Counted from the stretch's first letter, positions 1 through 9,360 are shown. The stretch: DNA of 64,000 bases from Methanolacinia petrolearia DSM 11571 (GCF_000147875.1 NC_014507.1:806001-870000), one strand, 5' to 3'. Notes: a model not told the origin generated them from the sequence alone. A program made the numbers and translations.

Positions 1-1
1 A

Positions 2-379
2 TACATGGATGAGCTCCAGGATGTAACTCCTGTGGAGAAGGATCACCTCCTGACCATCACCGAGAAAGGTTACGGCAAGCGGACGGAGTTCGATGAATTC
101 AGGGGCCACGGAAGGGCGACGATGGGCGTAAGGAACATCCAGACGGATGTCAGCGGCGGAATCGTCTCGTCTAAGGCTGTCTCCGATGATGAGGATATAA
201 TCCTCATGAGCAGGTCGGGCATCGTGATCAGAACGAAGGTCTCTGAGATCTCGATCCAGAAACGCGGAACCCGCGGAGTGAGGATAATGAAGCTCGATGA
301 GGGCGACAGTGTCGTGGGTTTCACGATCCTCGATTCCGACGAAGGCGATGAAGCCGGACCGGACGAAATAACAGAATAA
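2..379 (+). CDS. gyrA: DNA gyrase subunit A, C-terminal end (partial)
   Basis: This is the last 125 codons of a reading frame that begins before the window. It carries beta-pinwheel blades of the GyrA C-terminal domain: the GYGKRTEFDEF, GVRNI and 'ILMSRSGIVIRTKVSEI' stretches are typical of the blades that wrap DNA around the A2B2 gyrase tetramer. Gyrase introduces negative supercoils using ATP; euryarchaeal gyrases are thought to be of bacterial origin. The frame ends in an acidic tail (DSDEGDEAGPDEITE) common in GyrA. The active-site tyrosine and the GyrA box lie outside the window. A ParC-type identity is less likely because archaea with this domain have gyrase. Confidence 0.92.
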   Translation, partial: YMDELQDVTPVEKDHLLTITEKGYGKRTEFDEFRGHGRATMGVRNIQTDVSGGIVSSKAVSDDEDIILMSRSGIVIRTKVSEISIQKRGTRGVRIMKLDEGDSVVGFTILDSDEGDEAGPDEITE

Positions 380-435
380 ATTTCCTCCTCCCTTTTTACG
401 AACAGAATTATATTGTTTATTGCCGAATTGAGATC

Positions 436-1074
436 ATGGAAAAAGGCAATGCGATAATAGTTATCCTTCTTCTCGTGATAATCGCAGGCGGGGGTTATAT
501 TCTTCTTGTTAAATACCCGCCTCTTTTAGAAGGCAGCAGCACAAGCACTACGCAATATTATGTTTCATCGGGTGACGGAACTGCATCCACGGAATCCGGT
601 GGATCGGGAGAGGCGGTGTATGTCACCGATGCATCAGAGGATTTTGTCTATTACGGGGAGGTGCTGGGTACAAGTTCGAATATGAAGTCCCTCGATATCT
701 ATGCCCAGCCGCTGGACTGGGATGCAAATCTCGGGAATGATGGGATCGTTCTTCATTTCACGTTCTATGACGCGTACGGGCGAAAGGTGATATTCAGCGA
801 TACGTCGATTAGCACCCAGATTACTATATACAGTCCGACAATCGATAAGAACGGCCAGACTATAAGTCCGAGAAGAATTTTCTACAAAAGATATACCACG
901 ATTTCGTCGTCGGATGAAGGAGAGGATACTCCTTATGGCGGAATAAGAATTCCTTATTCGGATATCTCTATGACGTCTTCCGATCTCGGTATCGGCCAGA
1001 TTAAGATGAGTACGTCGCTTCCGACCGGTGGGACTATAGAGGCATATGAGACCTTCCTTTGGCCGAAGGCGTGA
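436..1074 (+). CDS. Hypothetical membrane-anchored exported protein
   Basis: A 212-residue protein I do not recognise. Residues about 6-27 form one hydrophobic helix after a short charged start (MEKGN), so it is probably an N-terminal anchor or uncleaved signal. It is followed by a Ser/Thr/Gly-rich linker (about 34-60), a common spacer in archaeal surface proteins. The rest looks beta-rich with many aromatic and polar residues and is expected outside the membrane. It starts 56 bp after gyrA behind an AT-rich stretch (TATATTG near 410-416). The next gene begins 9 bp after its stop, so the two may be cotranscribed. No catalytic motif is visible. Confidence 0.7.
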   Translation: MEKGNAIIVILLLVIIAGGGYILLVKYPPLLEGSSTSTTQYYVSSGDGTASTESGGSGEAVYVTDASEDFVYYGEVLGTSSNMKSLDIYAQPLDWDANLGNDGIVLHFTFYDAYGRKVIFSDTSISTQITIYSPTIDKNGQTISPRRIFYKRYTTISSSDEGEDTPYGGIRIPYSDISMTSSDLGIGQIKMSTSLPTGGTIEAYETFLWPKA

Positions 1075-1083
1075 GAAGGATTG

Positions 1084-1500
1084 ATGTATACGGCTGAAAT
1101 ATCCCTGAAGACATCGGGCGAAGGGGATATAATCGATATTACTCCGCAGGGGAACAGGATCGTCGCTGAAAGCGGTGTTTTATCAGGAATAATCAACCTT
1201 TTTATCGAAGGTTCCACTGCGGCGCTTACGACTATCGAATACGAGCCGGGTGTTCTCTCGGATCTCAAACGTTCTTTGTCTGCGGTCTCGCCCGACGATA
1301 TCCCCTACGAGCATAACATGGCCTGGGGCGACGGTAACGGTCGTTCGCATGTAAAGGCTGCGCTTGTCGGTCCTTCGCTGACCGTGCCGGTGAGAAAAGG
1401 CGCGATGAAGCTCGGGACCTGGCAGCAGGTTGTTCTTCTCGAACTGGATATAAGAGCGTCCAGATCAAGGACTGTTCATTGTACTGTAATAGGAGAATAG
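1084..1500 (+). CDS. YjbQ/UPF0047 family protein (secondary thiamine-phosphate synthase type)
   Basis: A 138-residue protein with the family signature HNMAWGDGNGRSHVKAALVG at about residues 77-96, followed by VPVRKGAMKLGTWQQVVLLELD, the typical C-terminal half of UPF0047/YjbQ. The family forms compact trimers. E. coli YjbQ has weak thiamine-phosphate synthase activity, but the physiological role is unsettled, so the enzyme name is only a family label. GAAGGA just upstream serves as ribosome site. I prefer ATG 1084 over the TTG three bases earlier. Length matches the family (about 130-140). Confidence 0.87.
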   Translation: MYTAEISLKTSGEGDIIDITPQGNRIVAESGVLSGIINLFIEGSTAALTTIEYEPGVLSDLKRSLSAVSPDDIPYEHNMAWGDGNGRSHVKAALVGPSLTVPVRKGAMKLGTWQQVVLLELDIRASRSRTVHCTVIGE

Positions 1501-1554
1501 CTCCGGAGCTTTCCGGACAAAACTCGAATTATTTACTTTTGGTTTTTTAAGTTT

Positions 1555-1818
1555 TTAGTCAAGCGGTACTGTTTCAAGTTGTGAAACAAGCTCCCAAATA
1601 CGGGTTCTTGCATGTACAGGCATGTTCGGATCATTCGAGATCTCGTCTATCATCGAGATTGCAGTGGCTGCACGAAGACCGAGACCTTTTGATTCGTCTA
1701 TGAGAACCTTTCTTGTATCATCTGCGACTCTGCGTATATTTCTTGGAATCGTTGAATCTTCCATTATGGCCTGAAGCATCTGAATACAGTAGTTTATTGT
1801 GCTTTGCGGTTCTGCCAT
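1555..1818 (-). CDS. UPF0147 family protein
   Basis: An 87-residue, almost wholly helical protein. The core ([20 protein letters not shown] through [22 protein letters not shown]) matches the archaeal UPF0147 family in sequence and length. The function is unknown; the family is widespread in archaea and soluble. Its 3' end faces the yjbQ-like gene (convergent), and it shares a 67-bp divergent promoter region with the UPF0148 gene. Confidence 0.88.
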   Translation of the reverse strand: MAEPQSTINYCIQMLQAIMEDSTIPRNIRRVADDTRKVLIDESKGLGLRAATAISMIDEISNDPNMPVHARTRIWELVSQLETVPLD

Positions 1819-1885
1819 CGTTTATCACCATCCTATTATTAATTGGGTATCTGCATATATAATTGGTAAGGAGTAGATAAGTAAT

Positions 1886-2287
1886 ATGCCATCGAATCCT
1901 GAGGACATTATGGCCGAATACCTGCTGAAAGGCGGGAAAATGCTGGATAAAACCTGCCCCTCATGCGGTTCGCCGCTCTTTTTGGTAAAGGGGGAGACTA
2001 TGTGCGTAGTCTGCAATAAGGCGCAGGAAGAAGCGCAGACAGATACGAAAAAAGTTGCACCCGAGTCGGGACAGAAACTGCCTGATTTCTCCGAATCCGC
2101 CCCGGAAGACTATGCGGAAGTGGTCTATGCGGATGACGAGCCGGAGGTGTCCGATGATCTCAGGGGCGAGATTGAAAAGACGATGATTCATTTTTGCAAA
2201 AAGGCGAGGAAGGAGTCGAAGCCGAAGGACTGCCTTATGATAATGGAGTGCATCAGGATCGCGGACGACGTTTTGAAAGGTCGGTAG
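1886..2287 (+). CDS. UPF0148 / Sjogren-autoantigen-1-like zinc-ribbon protein
   Basis: A 133-residue protein whose N-terminal third has the UPF0148 pattern: MAEYLLKGGKMLDKTCPSCG, then a second CVVC pair about 17 residues later, making a small zinc ribbon. An acidic Glu/Asp/Ala-rich linker follows, then a helical C-terminus (DLRGEIEKTMIHFCKKARKE). The archaeal family resembles human autoantigen p27 (SSSCA1/ZNRD2); its function in archaea is not established. ATG 1886 keeps the usual residues before the ribbon; ATG 1910 is an in-frame alternative. Confidence 0.85.
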   Translation: MPSNPEDIMAEYLLKGGKMLDKTCPSCGSPLFLVKGETMCVVCNKAQEEAQTDTKKVAPESGQKLPDFSESAPEDYAEVVYADDEPEVSDDLRGEIEKTMIHFCKKARKESKPKDCLMIMECIRIADDVLKGR

Positions 2288-2693
2288 TCTTTGATGGGGC
2301 ATAAGCCCCGGGGGTGACCGTCCTCCCTGTAAAATTTGTTGGGCATAAGCCCCCTCGGGGCAGCCCGGGCGCTAAGTTTCTTCGCTTACACTCAGAAACT
2401 TGCGCAGTTGCGATAGGTCGCAAAGGGGACGGGCAAGCGTCCCCGTTTGCTCCGGGGAAAGAAAAATCTCCGATTGGAATTTCTGGTTGACTTTTTTCCT
2501 GATTTGCCTTCGGTCTTAATTTCTCCTCTCCCCGGCCGAGGCTACCCGGATGGGTAGCGTCCAGGCCGGTTATCATCATTGTGAAAGTTCGCGGAGCCTG
2601 CGGAGCGAACCGAGCATAGGGTTGCCCCGTTAGGGGCTTACACCCAAATCAATTCCCAAAAAAATATTTAACGTAATCTACGTTTAAAAAAAC
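2288..2693. other. Gene-free, hairpin-rich intergenic region
   Basis: About 400 bp with no convincing ORF. It is GC-richer than its surroundings and packed with inverted repeats: GGGGC-ATAA-GCCCC near 2295, a nearby GGGC-ATAA-GCCC, GGGGACG/CGTCCCC (2425-2431 with 2438-2444), and a two-part hairpin at 2532-2569 (CCGGCC outer stem with GGCCGG; GCTACCC inner stem with GGGTAGC across a GGAT loop). It could be a structured RNA, a set of REP-like elements, or 3' structure shared by the convergent UPF0148 and hef genes. Confidence 0.5.
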
Positions 2694-4994
2694 TTAACGA
2701 TATTTCTTCCTCGAAAGCTCGAAGACGGATTTCGCGATCTTGTCCCCGATCCCGGGCACCACCTTCAGCTCCTCGATATTCGCGTTCATGATGTCCTGGA
2801 TGCTGCCGAAGTGATCGAGGAGGTCCCTGGCATTCTTCGGGCCGATCGAGGGGAAAGAGGAGATCACGTATTCGAGCGATTCTCTCTCTGATCTGTATGT
2901 CTTATGGAAGTGCGGGCTCTTGCTTGGGCCGTATTCGCTCTCCTCCCTTCCGGCGAGGACATAGAGCATCTCGGCGGTGTCTTCCGCATCCTTCGTCTGG
3001 ATTATCGTAATCCCCATCCCGATCGACATCGCAGCGAGAGCACCCCGGATTGCATTGGGATTGATGTTCCGCTGCGAATAGAGTTCCTCGCCTTCTATGA
3101 TCACGACCGGCTTCATGCACATCTCGGCCATTCTTTTGACCTGCCCGAGAAGGTCCCTTTCAATCAGCGAATCTGCAAAGTCCCTCGTGGTCTTTCTCTC
3201 GACGATGATCCGGTCGCCGATCGCATAATCGCCGTATTCGAGCCGCTCCAGGCTGATCGAAGCGCCTTTGGTATGAAGGAGTTCGAGCACCTTCGACGAT
3301 GTCTCCCTGTCGTCTGCAATTATCGAGGGGCCCGCCTGGATAAAAGAGTCGATCGAGATCTGCCCCTTTCGTGAAGGTTCCGATTCCTGTGATCCGGTAT
3401 CCGCCGTCGAACCGAATCCTGTCTCCGCCGCTCCCAAATGTGAATGTTCCTGGGTCGCGGTAGCGGATGCAAGCCCGGCGATGCCCTTCTTCATCGTCTT
3501 TTCACGGTTCTGGCTGACATACCTGAAAGTTTCGTCCGATGTCCCCTTCGTCACCAGAACGATGATGCTCCCGCTCCCGTGTCGTCCGGTCCTGCCTTTT
3601 CTCTGGATGCTTCTGATCTCCGAGGGAACGGCCTCGTAGAATATTACGAGATCAGTCGAGGGAACGTCCAGCCCTTCCTCGCCGACCGATGTGGCGATGA
3701 GCACCCTGAACTCTCCGTTCCTGAATCCGGTCAGTGTCTCGATCTGCTTCTTCTGCGAGAGCCCTTTCTCCGAATCCCTCGATGCCTGCCCTATAAATTT
3801 TTTGCAGTCGATGCCTCTTCCTTTAAGATATTCGTCGAGCAGGTTGACGCTGTCCCTGTAATTCGCAAATATGATTATCCTGCTGTCCGGGAATTCTTCG
3901 AGCTGCTTTTCAACGATCTCAGCCGCGATCTCCGGCTTCGGGTGAATCTCTTTCTCCCACGAAGACGCCTCGTCGATGATCTCGCCGAAGAGAGGATCCG
4001 CCGCGAGTCTCTTTCCCGCCTTCGTCCCCGAGGGCGACGTCCCTTCCGAAAGGAGCTTGAAGAGGTAATTTTTCAGGACCATGCTCCCCTGCGATTCGCC
4101 GAGAGTTATCGCGTGTTTGATCTTCATCAGCTCCGCGTGTATCGACATCGCCTGGTAGGCATCGCGAGTATTGGTCCTCATCGTCGCGTTTATCTGCCCC
4201 TTCAGTCCGTTCAATGCTTTCATCGTCAGCCTTTCCGCCTTCGGGACGACGAAGCTCATCTTCGTCAGGGTGTCCAGCCGGTTCTGGAGGATCTCCTTCA
4301 GGCCGTCCGTGACAACCTTGATCCCGGGAGGAAGAGGGACGTCAACGTATTTGAGATCCCGCTGGTGGATATAGGGTCTCACATCCGGGTCCTCCTCCGT
4401 CCTCGTCTCGATGATCTGTATATCCAGGTTCGAGCAGACCTCGGCGACCTTATCCTCCTGGCTTCCCGGCGATGCCGTCATCGCGAGGATGAGCGGGTGG
4501 CGTGAGGTCTTCATGTACTCCTGTGCGATGAACACATACGCGTAATTTCCGACTGCCCTGTGGCACTCGTCGACAACCAGGAGTGAGACGTCCTTCAGGC
4601 TGTATCTCCCGGCGATGATGTCGTTCTTGATAATCTGCGGGGTGGCGAAGATGAACCTCTTCTCCCGCCAGAGCCGCTGCCTCTCGGAGGTCTTTGTCTC
4701 GCCTGTAAAAAGAGCGAATCCCGAGAACGCCTCGTCTTCGGGATCGATGAAATCTCTCTCGAATGTTTTTAGGTGCTGGTCGACAAGCGGCTTCGTGGGC
4801 GCCATCATCAGGAAGCGCCCGCCCGTGCTCTTCATCCTCGCGGCGGCCGCAATCGTCGCGACGGCCGTCTTGCCGAGACCCGTCGGGAGGACGACCATCG
4901 TATTGCCATCCTGTGCCCTCAGCGCTATCGAGAACTGGTACTGCCTCTCTTCAATCGATTCAGGTCTTATCAACGGGTGGCTGATATAATTCAT
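2694..4994 (-). CDS. hef: Hef-type DEAH helicase / XPF-family nuclease
   Basis: A 766-residue fusion typical of euryarchaeal Hef, which processes stalled replication forks and branched DNA. The N-terminal helicase has the Q-motif region (about 15-25), Walker A PTGLGKT (37-43), DECH box (142-145), MTASPG motif III, and motifs V/VI (TSVGEEGLDVPSTDLVIFYEAVPS, then RKGRTGR). After a low-complexity linker (about 500-540) comes the ERCC4 nuclease (about 545-690) with catalytic VERKTTRDF, and then tandem helix-hairpin-helix motifs (IGPKNA, VPGIGDKIA) for DNA binding. Every key motif is present, so both activities should be intact. It lies 2 bp downstream of glyS on the same strand, suggesting readthrough. 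Confidence 0.96.
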   Translation of the reverse strand: MNYISHPLIRPESIEERQYQFSIALRAQDGNTMVVLPTGLGKTAVATIAAAARMKSTGGRFLMMAPTKPLVDQHLKTFERDFIDPEDEAFSGFALFTGETKTSERQRLWREKRFIFATPQIIKNDIIAGRYSLKDVSLLVVDECHRAVGNYAYVFIAQEYMKTSRHPLILAMTASPGSQEDKVAEVCSNLDIQIIETRTEEDPDVRPYIHQRDLKYVDVPLPPGIKVVTDGLKEILQNRLDTLTKMSFVVPKAERLTMKALNGLKGQINATMRTNTRDAYQAMSIHAELMKIKHAITLGESQGSMVLKNYLFKLLSEGTSPSGTKAGKRLAADPLFGEIIDEASSWEKEIHPKPEIAAEIVEKQLEEFPDSRIIIFANYRDSVNLLDEYLKGRGIDCKKFIGQASRDSEKGLSQKKQIETLTGFRNGEFRVLIATSVGEEGLDVPSTDLVIFYEAVPSEIRSIQRKGRTGRHGSGSIIVLVTKGTSDETFRYVSQNREKTMKKGIAGLASATATQEHSHLGAAETGFGSTADTGSQESEPSRKGQISIDSFIQAGPSIIADDRETSSKVLELLHTKGASISLERLEYGDYAIGDRIIVERKTTRDFADSLIERDLLGQVKRMAEMCMKPVVIIEGEELYSQRNINPNAIRGALAAMSIGMGITIIQTKDAEDTAEMLYVLAGREESEYGPSKSPHFHKTYRSERESLEYVISSFPSIGPKNARDLLDHFGSIQDIMNANIEELKVVPGIGDKIAKSVFELSRKKYR

Positions 4995-4996
4995 GT

Positions 4997-6715
4997 TCAG
5001 AGATATTCTTCAAATGATTTTCTTCCCTTGATCAGGTCGGAGAGCAGGGCGGGAAGCTTTTCGATATCGTACCTGATCTGCATCATGGAGTCGCGTTCGC
5101 GGACCGTTACAGTATTGTCTTCCTTCGTATCGTAGTCGACAGTCACTGCGAACGGGGTTCCTATCTCGTCCTGTCTCCTGTATCTCCTTCCGATGGCGCC
5201 GGAGTCGTCGTATTCGGTGAGGATCTCCTCTTCCTGGAGTTTTGTCTTTATGCTTCTCGCAATATCGTCGAGTCCGTCGCGTGCCATCAGCGGAAGAACC
5301 GCGACCTGCACCGGTGCGACCTTCGGCGGGAACCGGAGGACATTCCTCGTCTCCCCGTCGACCATCTCCTCGTCGAATGAGTGCTCGAGAACCGCGTAAA
5401 GTATCCTGTCGATACCGTAGCTCGGCTCAATTACATGCGGCATTACATACTCGCCGTTGATCTCCGTCTCGACCTCTTTGACCTCGTAGAACTCGGGCGG
5501 GACAACGATCTTCTCGCCGTCGAGCTCTATCTCCGCTCCGTTTTCAGACGGGGAGGATACAGCGAGTGCATCGGCGACGGCCTTCGCACGATTCCTGTAT
5601 TTCGGACCGAGCGCACCCATGTTGGCGACGACCTTCGTCTCCCTGATCCTCTTCGTTTCGTCGTACTGGATGAATACGGTGAACGGATCTCCGCTCTGCT
5701 TTGCATGGGCGTTGAGATCGTAGTTCGTCCTGTCCGCGATCCCGACCATCTCGACCCAGCCGAATCTTTCCGAAAAGATCTCGGCATCCCAGCAGTCCGT
5801 TGCATAGTGGGCCCGCTCGTCAGGGAGATGCTGCCTGAAGCGGACCTTGTCCGGCGAGATACCGCACGTCAGCATGAAGTCGTGCGTCTGGGCGATATAG
5901 TATGCAACATATTCGTTTGCGATGATGCCGGAGGCGACCCCGTCCTTCATCGACATCTCCTTCCGGCATTCTTTGTTCTCCTGGTCGGCGATGGAGAGGA
6001 GTGGGACCTCCCGGTCTGCATATCTTGAAAATGCCGGGTGATCCTTGTGGTCGGGGTGGATGAAGATCTCCGCCTCCGCCTGCGTGAACTCCCTGAGGCG
6101 TATCATCCCCTGTCTCGGCGAGATCTCGTTCCTGTAAGATTTTCCTATCTGGACGGTTCCGAACGGGAGTTTGTCGCGGTAGAACCTGAGAAGCCTGTTG
6201 AAGTCGGTGAAGATTCCCTGTGCGGTCTCGGGTCTCAGGTAGCCCTTTCTCTGCGAGCCCGGCCCGATGGTCGTCTGGAACATGAGGTTGAAATAATATA
6301 CCTCGGCACCGTCGAAAGTTTCCGAGCACGCAGGGCATGTCAGGTCTTTAAGTGCCGCCGTGAGATCTTCGAGGGACATGATCTCTGCATTCTCTATTCC
6401 GTTGTCTTCCGCTACATGATCCGCCCTGTGATATTCTCCGCAATGCGGGCACTGGATCATCTTGTCGGCAAAACCCTTGACATGGCCTGATGCAAGATAA
6501 ATCGACTCTTCTCCGATCGTCGGGCATTCGATCTCGTAGTAGCCGTCCTGGATGACGTAAAAATATCTCCAGATGTTCTCGATCTTCCTCTTCATCATGG
6601 CGCCGAGAGGACCGTAGTCGATAAAACCGGCAACAGATCCGTAACATTCCGATGTAGGCCAGACGAAACCCCTTCTTCTGGCGAGTTCAATTATCTTGTC
6701 ATATATATCGGGCAT
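4997..6715 (-). CDS. glyS: Glycyl-tRNA synthetase (archaeal/eukaryotic alpha2 type)
   Basis: A 572-residue class II synthetase that charges tRNA-Gly. The start (MPDIYDKIIELARRRGFVWPTSECYGSVAGFIDYGPLGAMMKRKIE) is the classic GlyRS opening. Motif 2 lies around SYRNEISPRQGMIRLREFTQAEAE and motif 3 near EPSYGIDRILYAVLEHSF. A zinc-binding insertion (CPHCGEYHRADH ... CPACSETF) sits after motif 1. The C-terminal anticodon-binding domain covers about 465-572. ATG 6715 is preferred over the GTG nine bases upstream because the family begins right before YDKI. hef follows after 2 bp. Confidence 0.97.
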   Translation of the reverse strand: MPDIYDKIIELARRRGFVWPTSECYGSVAGFIDYGPLGAMMKRKIENIWRYFYVIQDGYYEIECPTIGEESIYLASGHVKGFADKMIQCPHCGEYHRADHVAEDNGIENAEIMSLEDLTAALKDLTCPACSETFDGAEVYYFNLMFQTTIGPGSQRKGYLRPETAQGIFTDFNRLLRFYRDKLPFGTVQIGKSYRNEISPRQGMIRLREFTQAEAEIFIHPDHKDHPAFSRYADREVPLLSIADQENKECRKEMSMKDGVASGIIANEYVAYYIAQTHDFMLTCGISPDKVRFRQHLPDERAHYATDCWDAEIFSERFGWVEMVGIADRTNYDLNAHAKQSGDPFTVFIQYDETKRIRETKVVANMGALGPKYRNRAKAVADALAVSSPSENGAEIELDGEKIVVPPEFYEVKEVETEINGEYVMPHVIEPSYGIDRILYAVLEHSFDEEMVDGETRNVLRFPPKVAPVQVAVLPLMARDGLDDIARSIKTKLQEEEILTEYDDSGAIGRRYRRQDEIGTPFAVTVDYDTKEDNTVTVRERDSMMQIRYDIEKLPALLSDLIKGRKSFEEYL

Positions 6716-6912
6716 TATTATCACACAATAAATATCATATGATTCGACCCAAAGGCTATAAAAGGTAATTCTCGCGGGTCATTTGGAAAAAATTGACATC
6801 CCGGGCGGGGATGAATGCAAAAGGTTTATACCTTGTCAGCAGGATGTATCTTTTTGAATAAATGTATTACCTGGGAGTGTAAGTAACAGAAAACTTTTAT
6901 CTTATACAGACC

Positions 6913-6920
6913 TTTATATT
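6913..6920 (+). promoter_or_regulatory. TATA box of the Cmi4-like gene; leaderless start
   Basis: TTTATATT lies 21 bp before ATG 6941. Archaeal transcription starts about 22-27 bp after the TATA centre, which places the RNA start at or next to this ATG. The mRNA is therefore probably leaderless, which supports ATG 6941 over the upstream GTG 6932. Confidence 0.5.
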
Positions 6921-6940
6921 CGAAACCTTGTGTGATCTTA

Positions 6941-7576
6941 ATGGCAGTTGCAAAGAAGAAAAAGAAAATAAACTCAACCGACCGGAAGAAGGCGCTTTTA
7001 AACCTTTTCACGGATATTTCCGGGAAGACCGAGATTGTTGAGCCGATGAAAAAAATTCACGGTACCCTGCGTGACAAGGATGCAATAGAGAGGGAGATCG
7101 CCTTAATTATGAGGGAGATCCTCGACCAGGGCTACTTCAAAACGAAGCTGAAGCCCCGCGAACTTGCATGTCTTGTCTGTGGATACTACGAGGGTAGGAA
7201 CGATACCGAGATCGCCCGCGAACTCGGGGACGAGAAGCTCTCGAAGACCGTCGCAAGAGCCCGCGTGAGACTCAAGCTGTTCAGGGAGCTCGACTTCAGG
7301 ATGCCCTTCGAAAGGGACGTGATGGAGAACCTGCTCGAATCGGAGAAGACGATGAAGGAGATCAGCGAGGAGCTTGGAATAAGCCCGTCGACACTCCGCG
7401 AATACCGTCATGTAATAGAGCAGGAGAGAGATACGACGCTCGATCCGTTCCTTGAGCGCATCAAGGACGTTATGGAGGATCGCGACCTGACCGAATCGAT
7501 GACCGGCGGCCTTGCGAACGACGGACTTTCCGAGGCTCTGGATGCAACTGAGGCCGAACTGGCCGACCTTTCATAA
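6941..7576 (+). CDS. HTH protein of the 'conditioned medium-induced protein 4' (Cmi4) family
   Basis: A 211-residue soluble protein. The layout matches the haloarchaeal Cmi4 family from memory: a short segment about a 'GTLRDKD' turn, a helical domain with LARLVCGYYEG-like text (here LACLVCGYYEGRNDTEIARELGD), a helix-turn-helix (EKTMKEISEELGISPSTLREYRHVIE), and a C-terminal DLTESMTGGLANDGLSEA tail. The name comes from a gene induced by conditioned medium; no molecular role is proven. Two sigma-like/HTH modules suggest DNA binding. The N-terminus is very lysine-rich (KKKKK). The family assignment is from remembered similarity. Confidence 0.72.
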   Translation: MAVAKKKKKINSTDRKKALLNLFTDISGKTEIVEPMKKIHGTLRDKDAIEREIALIMREILDQGYFKTKLKPRELACLVCGYYEGRNDTEIARELGDEKLSKTVARARVRLKLFRELDFRMPFERDVMENLLESEKTMKEISEELGISPSTLREYRHVIEQERDTTLDPFLERIKDVMEDRDLTESMTGGLANDGLSEALDATEAELADLS

Positions 7577-7716
7577 TTTTTTAACGGCTTTCAGTTGCTA
7601 AGTTCTGTTTTTTCTACAAGCCAAATTTCTGCTGTGCTTATTGTCTTAAAGTATAAAAATATTCTGCCGCAAAACTGTATCATTTATATTCCGAAGATAA
7701 ATTTTTAGAGTAATTT

Positions 7717-8658
7717 ATGATCCGCCGCCTGAAGAAAATTGATTATGAACGGTATTTCGTATTCGTCATTCTGCTAGCATTAGTCCCGGGATCTTTCGGG
7801 TACATGTCATGGGAGGCGGAGAATGTCAGTATAACCGCTCTCTATATCGACGGCGCACCGGAAGGAATAGTCTACATCTCCGATCCCCATCTCCAGGACG
7901 GGAATATCGATTTCATCCGTGAATCGATCGATACGATCAACAGCCTGAATCCGTCGGTGGTCCTGATCGGCGGCGATTTCGTGAACGGCGAGGAGACGGA
8001 CTTCTCGCTGCAGGATGTCTGGGGTGGGATCGATGCGCCTGTATATGCTGTCATGGGCAACCACGATTACGAGTCCGGGATACATGGTGTCAACGGCCAG
8101 ATTAAGATGCTCGAAGTGGCGCAGGAGGCCAATACTTCGGTCGAAGGCTATGATATGAGCATGCTGACCGACGAGAATACAAATATAGAATTCGGCGATG
8201 CACTGGAGCAGAAGCTGGAAGATGTGGGTGTCAACGTATTGAGGAACGAGTACGTGACCCTCGATATCAACGGAACGGAGCTCCTGCTGGTCGGGCTCGA
8301 CGATGGATGGGCCGGGCTGGCGGACCCGCCGGACATCCCGGATACTGACGCCTTTACGATATACATGATCCACGAACCAGAGTGCAGGGCGGACTGGCCT
8401 GATGCTGATCTCATCCTTTCCGGCCACACGCACGGCGGCCAATTCACTCCGGCGTTTATTCAGGCGCTGAATGAGAACGGGATCGTCGAACTCAGCGGTT
8501 ACGTGGGCGACGGCGTCCCGACTTACATCACGAGAGGTCTCGGTTCGTCGCCCTTCTATGGAATTGAACTAAGGTTCCAGTGTACTCCGGAGATCGTTAT
8601 AATCAATCCTTCGGAAGAGACCGCAGAAATGCTGGGCAGCTTCACCGAAACCATTTGA
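7717..8658 (+). CDS. Membrane-anchored metallophosphoesterase (calcineurin-like)
   Basis: A 313-residue protein with an N-terminal anchor (about 13-30) followed by a calcineurin-like fold. The metal-ligand motifs appear in order: ISDPHLQD (with DPH replacing the usual DxH/DLH), GGDFVNGEE, MGNHDYE and SGHTHGGQ. This is the order found in YaeI/YkuE-type enzymes, which act on lipid or other phosphomonoesters outside or on the membrane face. The exact substrate cannot be told from sequence. It has its own promoter region, with TTTATATT about 35 bp upstream. Confidence 0.88.
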   Translation: MIRRLKKIDYERYFVFVILLALVPGSFGYMSWEAENVSITALYIDGAPEGIVYISDPHLQDGNIDFIRESIDTINSLNPSVVLIGGDFVNGEETDFSLQDVWGGIDAPVYAVMGNHDYESGIHGVNGQIKMLEVAQEANTSVEGYDMSMLTDENTNIEFGDALEQKLEDVGVNVLRNEYVTLDINGTELLLVGLDDGWAGLADPPDIPDTDAFTIYMIHEPECRADWPDADLILSGHTHGGQFTPAFIQALNENGIVELSGYVGDGVPTYITRGLGSSPFYGIELRFQCTPEIVIINPSEETAEMLGSFTETI

Positions 8659-8688
8659 ATTATTATTTTTCAGATAGAATTGTGATCC

Positions 8689-9360
8689 ATGAGGATCAAA
8701 TGGCTCGGCCATTCATGTTTTTGTATTGAAGGCTCGAAGAAGATTATTATCGACCCCTATATGCCCCACGGGGATTTCGGTTGCACTCCCGATATCGTCG
8801 CGGTGACGCACGGACACGGAGATCATTTCGGGGATACGATGAAGTTCAAAAAGCCCGTTGTATGCCCGAACGAGATCGCGAGGTACCTGTCCTCCAAAGG
8901 TTTCGATGCGGAACCGCTGAATATCGGGGGAACAATCGTGAGGGACGGTGTGTCTTTTACAATGGTCCCTGCTCTTCATTCCTCTCTGCTCCAGGTTGAA
9001 GGCGAGGAGTTATACGGGGGGCCTGCATCGGGATTCGTAATCAAGATGGACGGTGTGACGGTCTATCACGCGGGAGATACCGGGCTTTTTTCGGATATGA
9101 AGCTTATCCGGGATTTGTATCATCCTGATGTTGCCATGCTCCCTATTGGGGGGAGGTTTACGATGGGGCCTTCCGAGGCGATGATGGCCGCGGGTTTCAT
9201 CGGCGCTCCTCTGGTAATTCCGATGCATTACAATACGTCGCCGCTAATCGAGCAGGACGCGGGTGAGTTCAAGCGGTCGATCGAGGAAGTGACCCCGATG
9301 AAGGTCGTTGTGATGGAGCCGGGCGAAGAGATCGATACGGACTATTATAAGGCGTTGTGA
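8689..9360 (+). CDS. UPF0173 metal-dependent hydrolase (metallo-beta-lactamase fold)
   Basis: A 223-residue protein with the UPF0173 pattern: start MRIKWLGHSCFCIEG, then THGHGDHFGD (HxHxDH, residues 40-49), HAGDTGLFSDM with the metal-bridging Asp, MLPIGGRFTMGPSEA, and a late PMHYNTSPLIEQD histidine. The family is a soluble Zn-hydrolase related to UlaG; natural substrates are not settled. It starts 30 bp after the phosphoesterase gene and may be cotranscribed with it. Confidence 0.93.
   Translation: MRIKWLGHSCFCIEGSKKIIIDPYMPHGDFGCTPDIVAVTHGHGDHFGDTMKFKKPVVCPNEIARYLSSKGFDAEPLNIGGTIVRDGVSFTMVPALHSSLLQVEGEELYGGPASGFVIKMDGVTVYHAGDTGLFSDMKLIRDLYHPDVAMLPIGGRFTMGPSEAMMAAGFIGAPLVIPMHYNTSPLIEQDAGEFKRSIEEVTPMKVVVMEPGEEIDTDYYKAL

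Noticed and set aside
3444-4505. A 353-codon plus-strand frame opposite hef
   Set aside because: It is the shadow of a well-supported gene with full helicase motifs; its product is Arg/Leu/Asp-rich with no start signal or family, as expected from antisense of a C-ending codon pattern.
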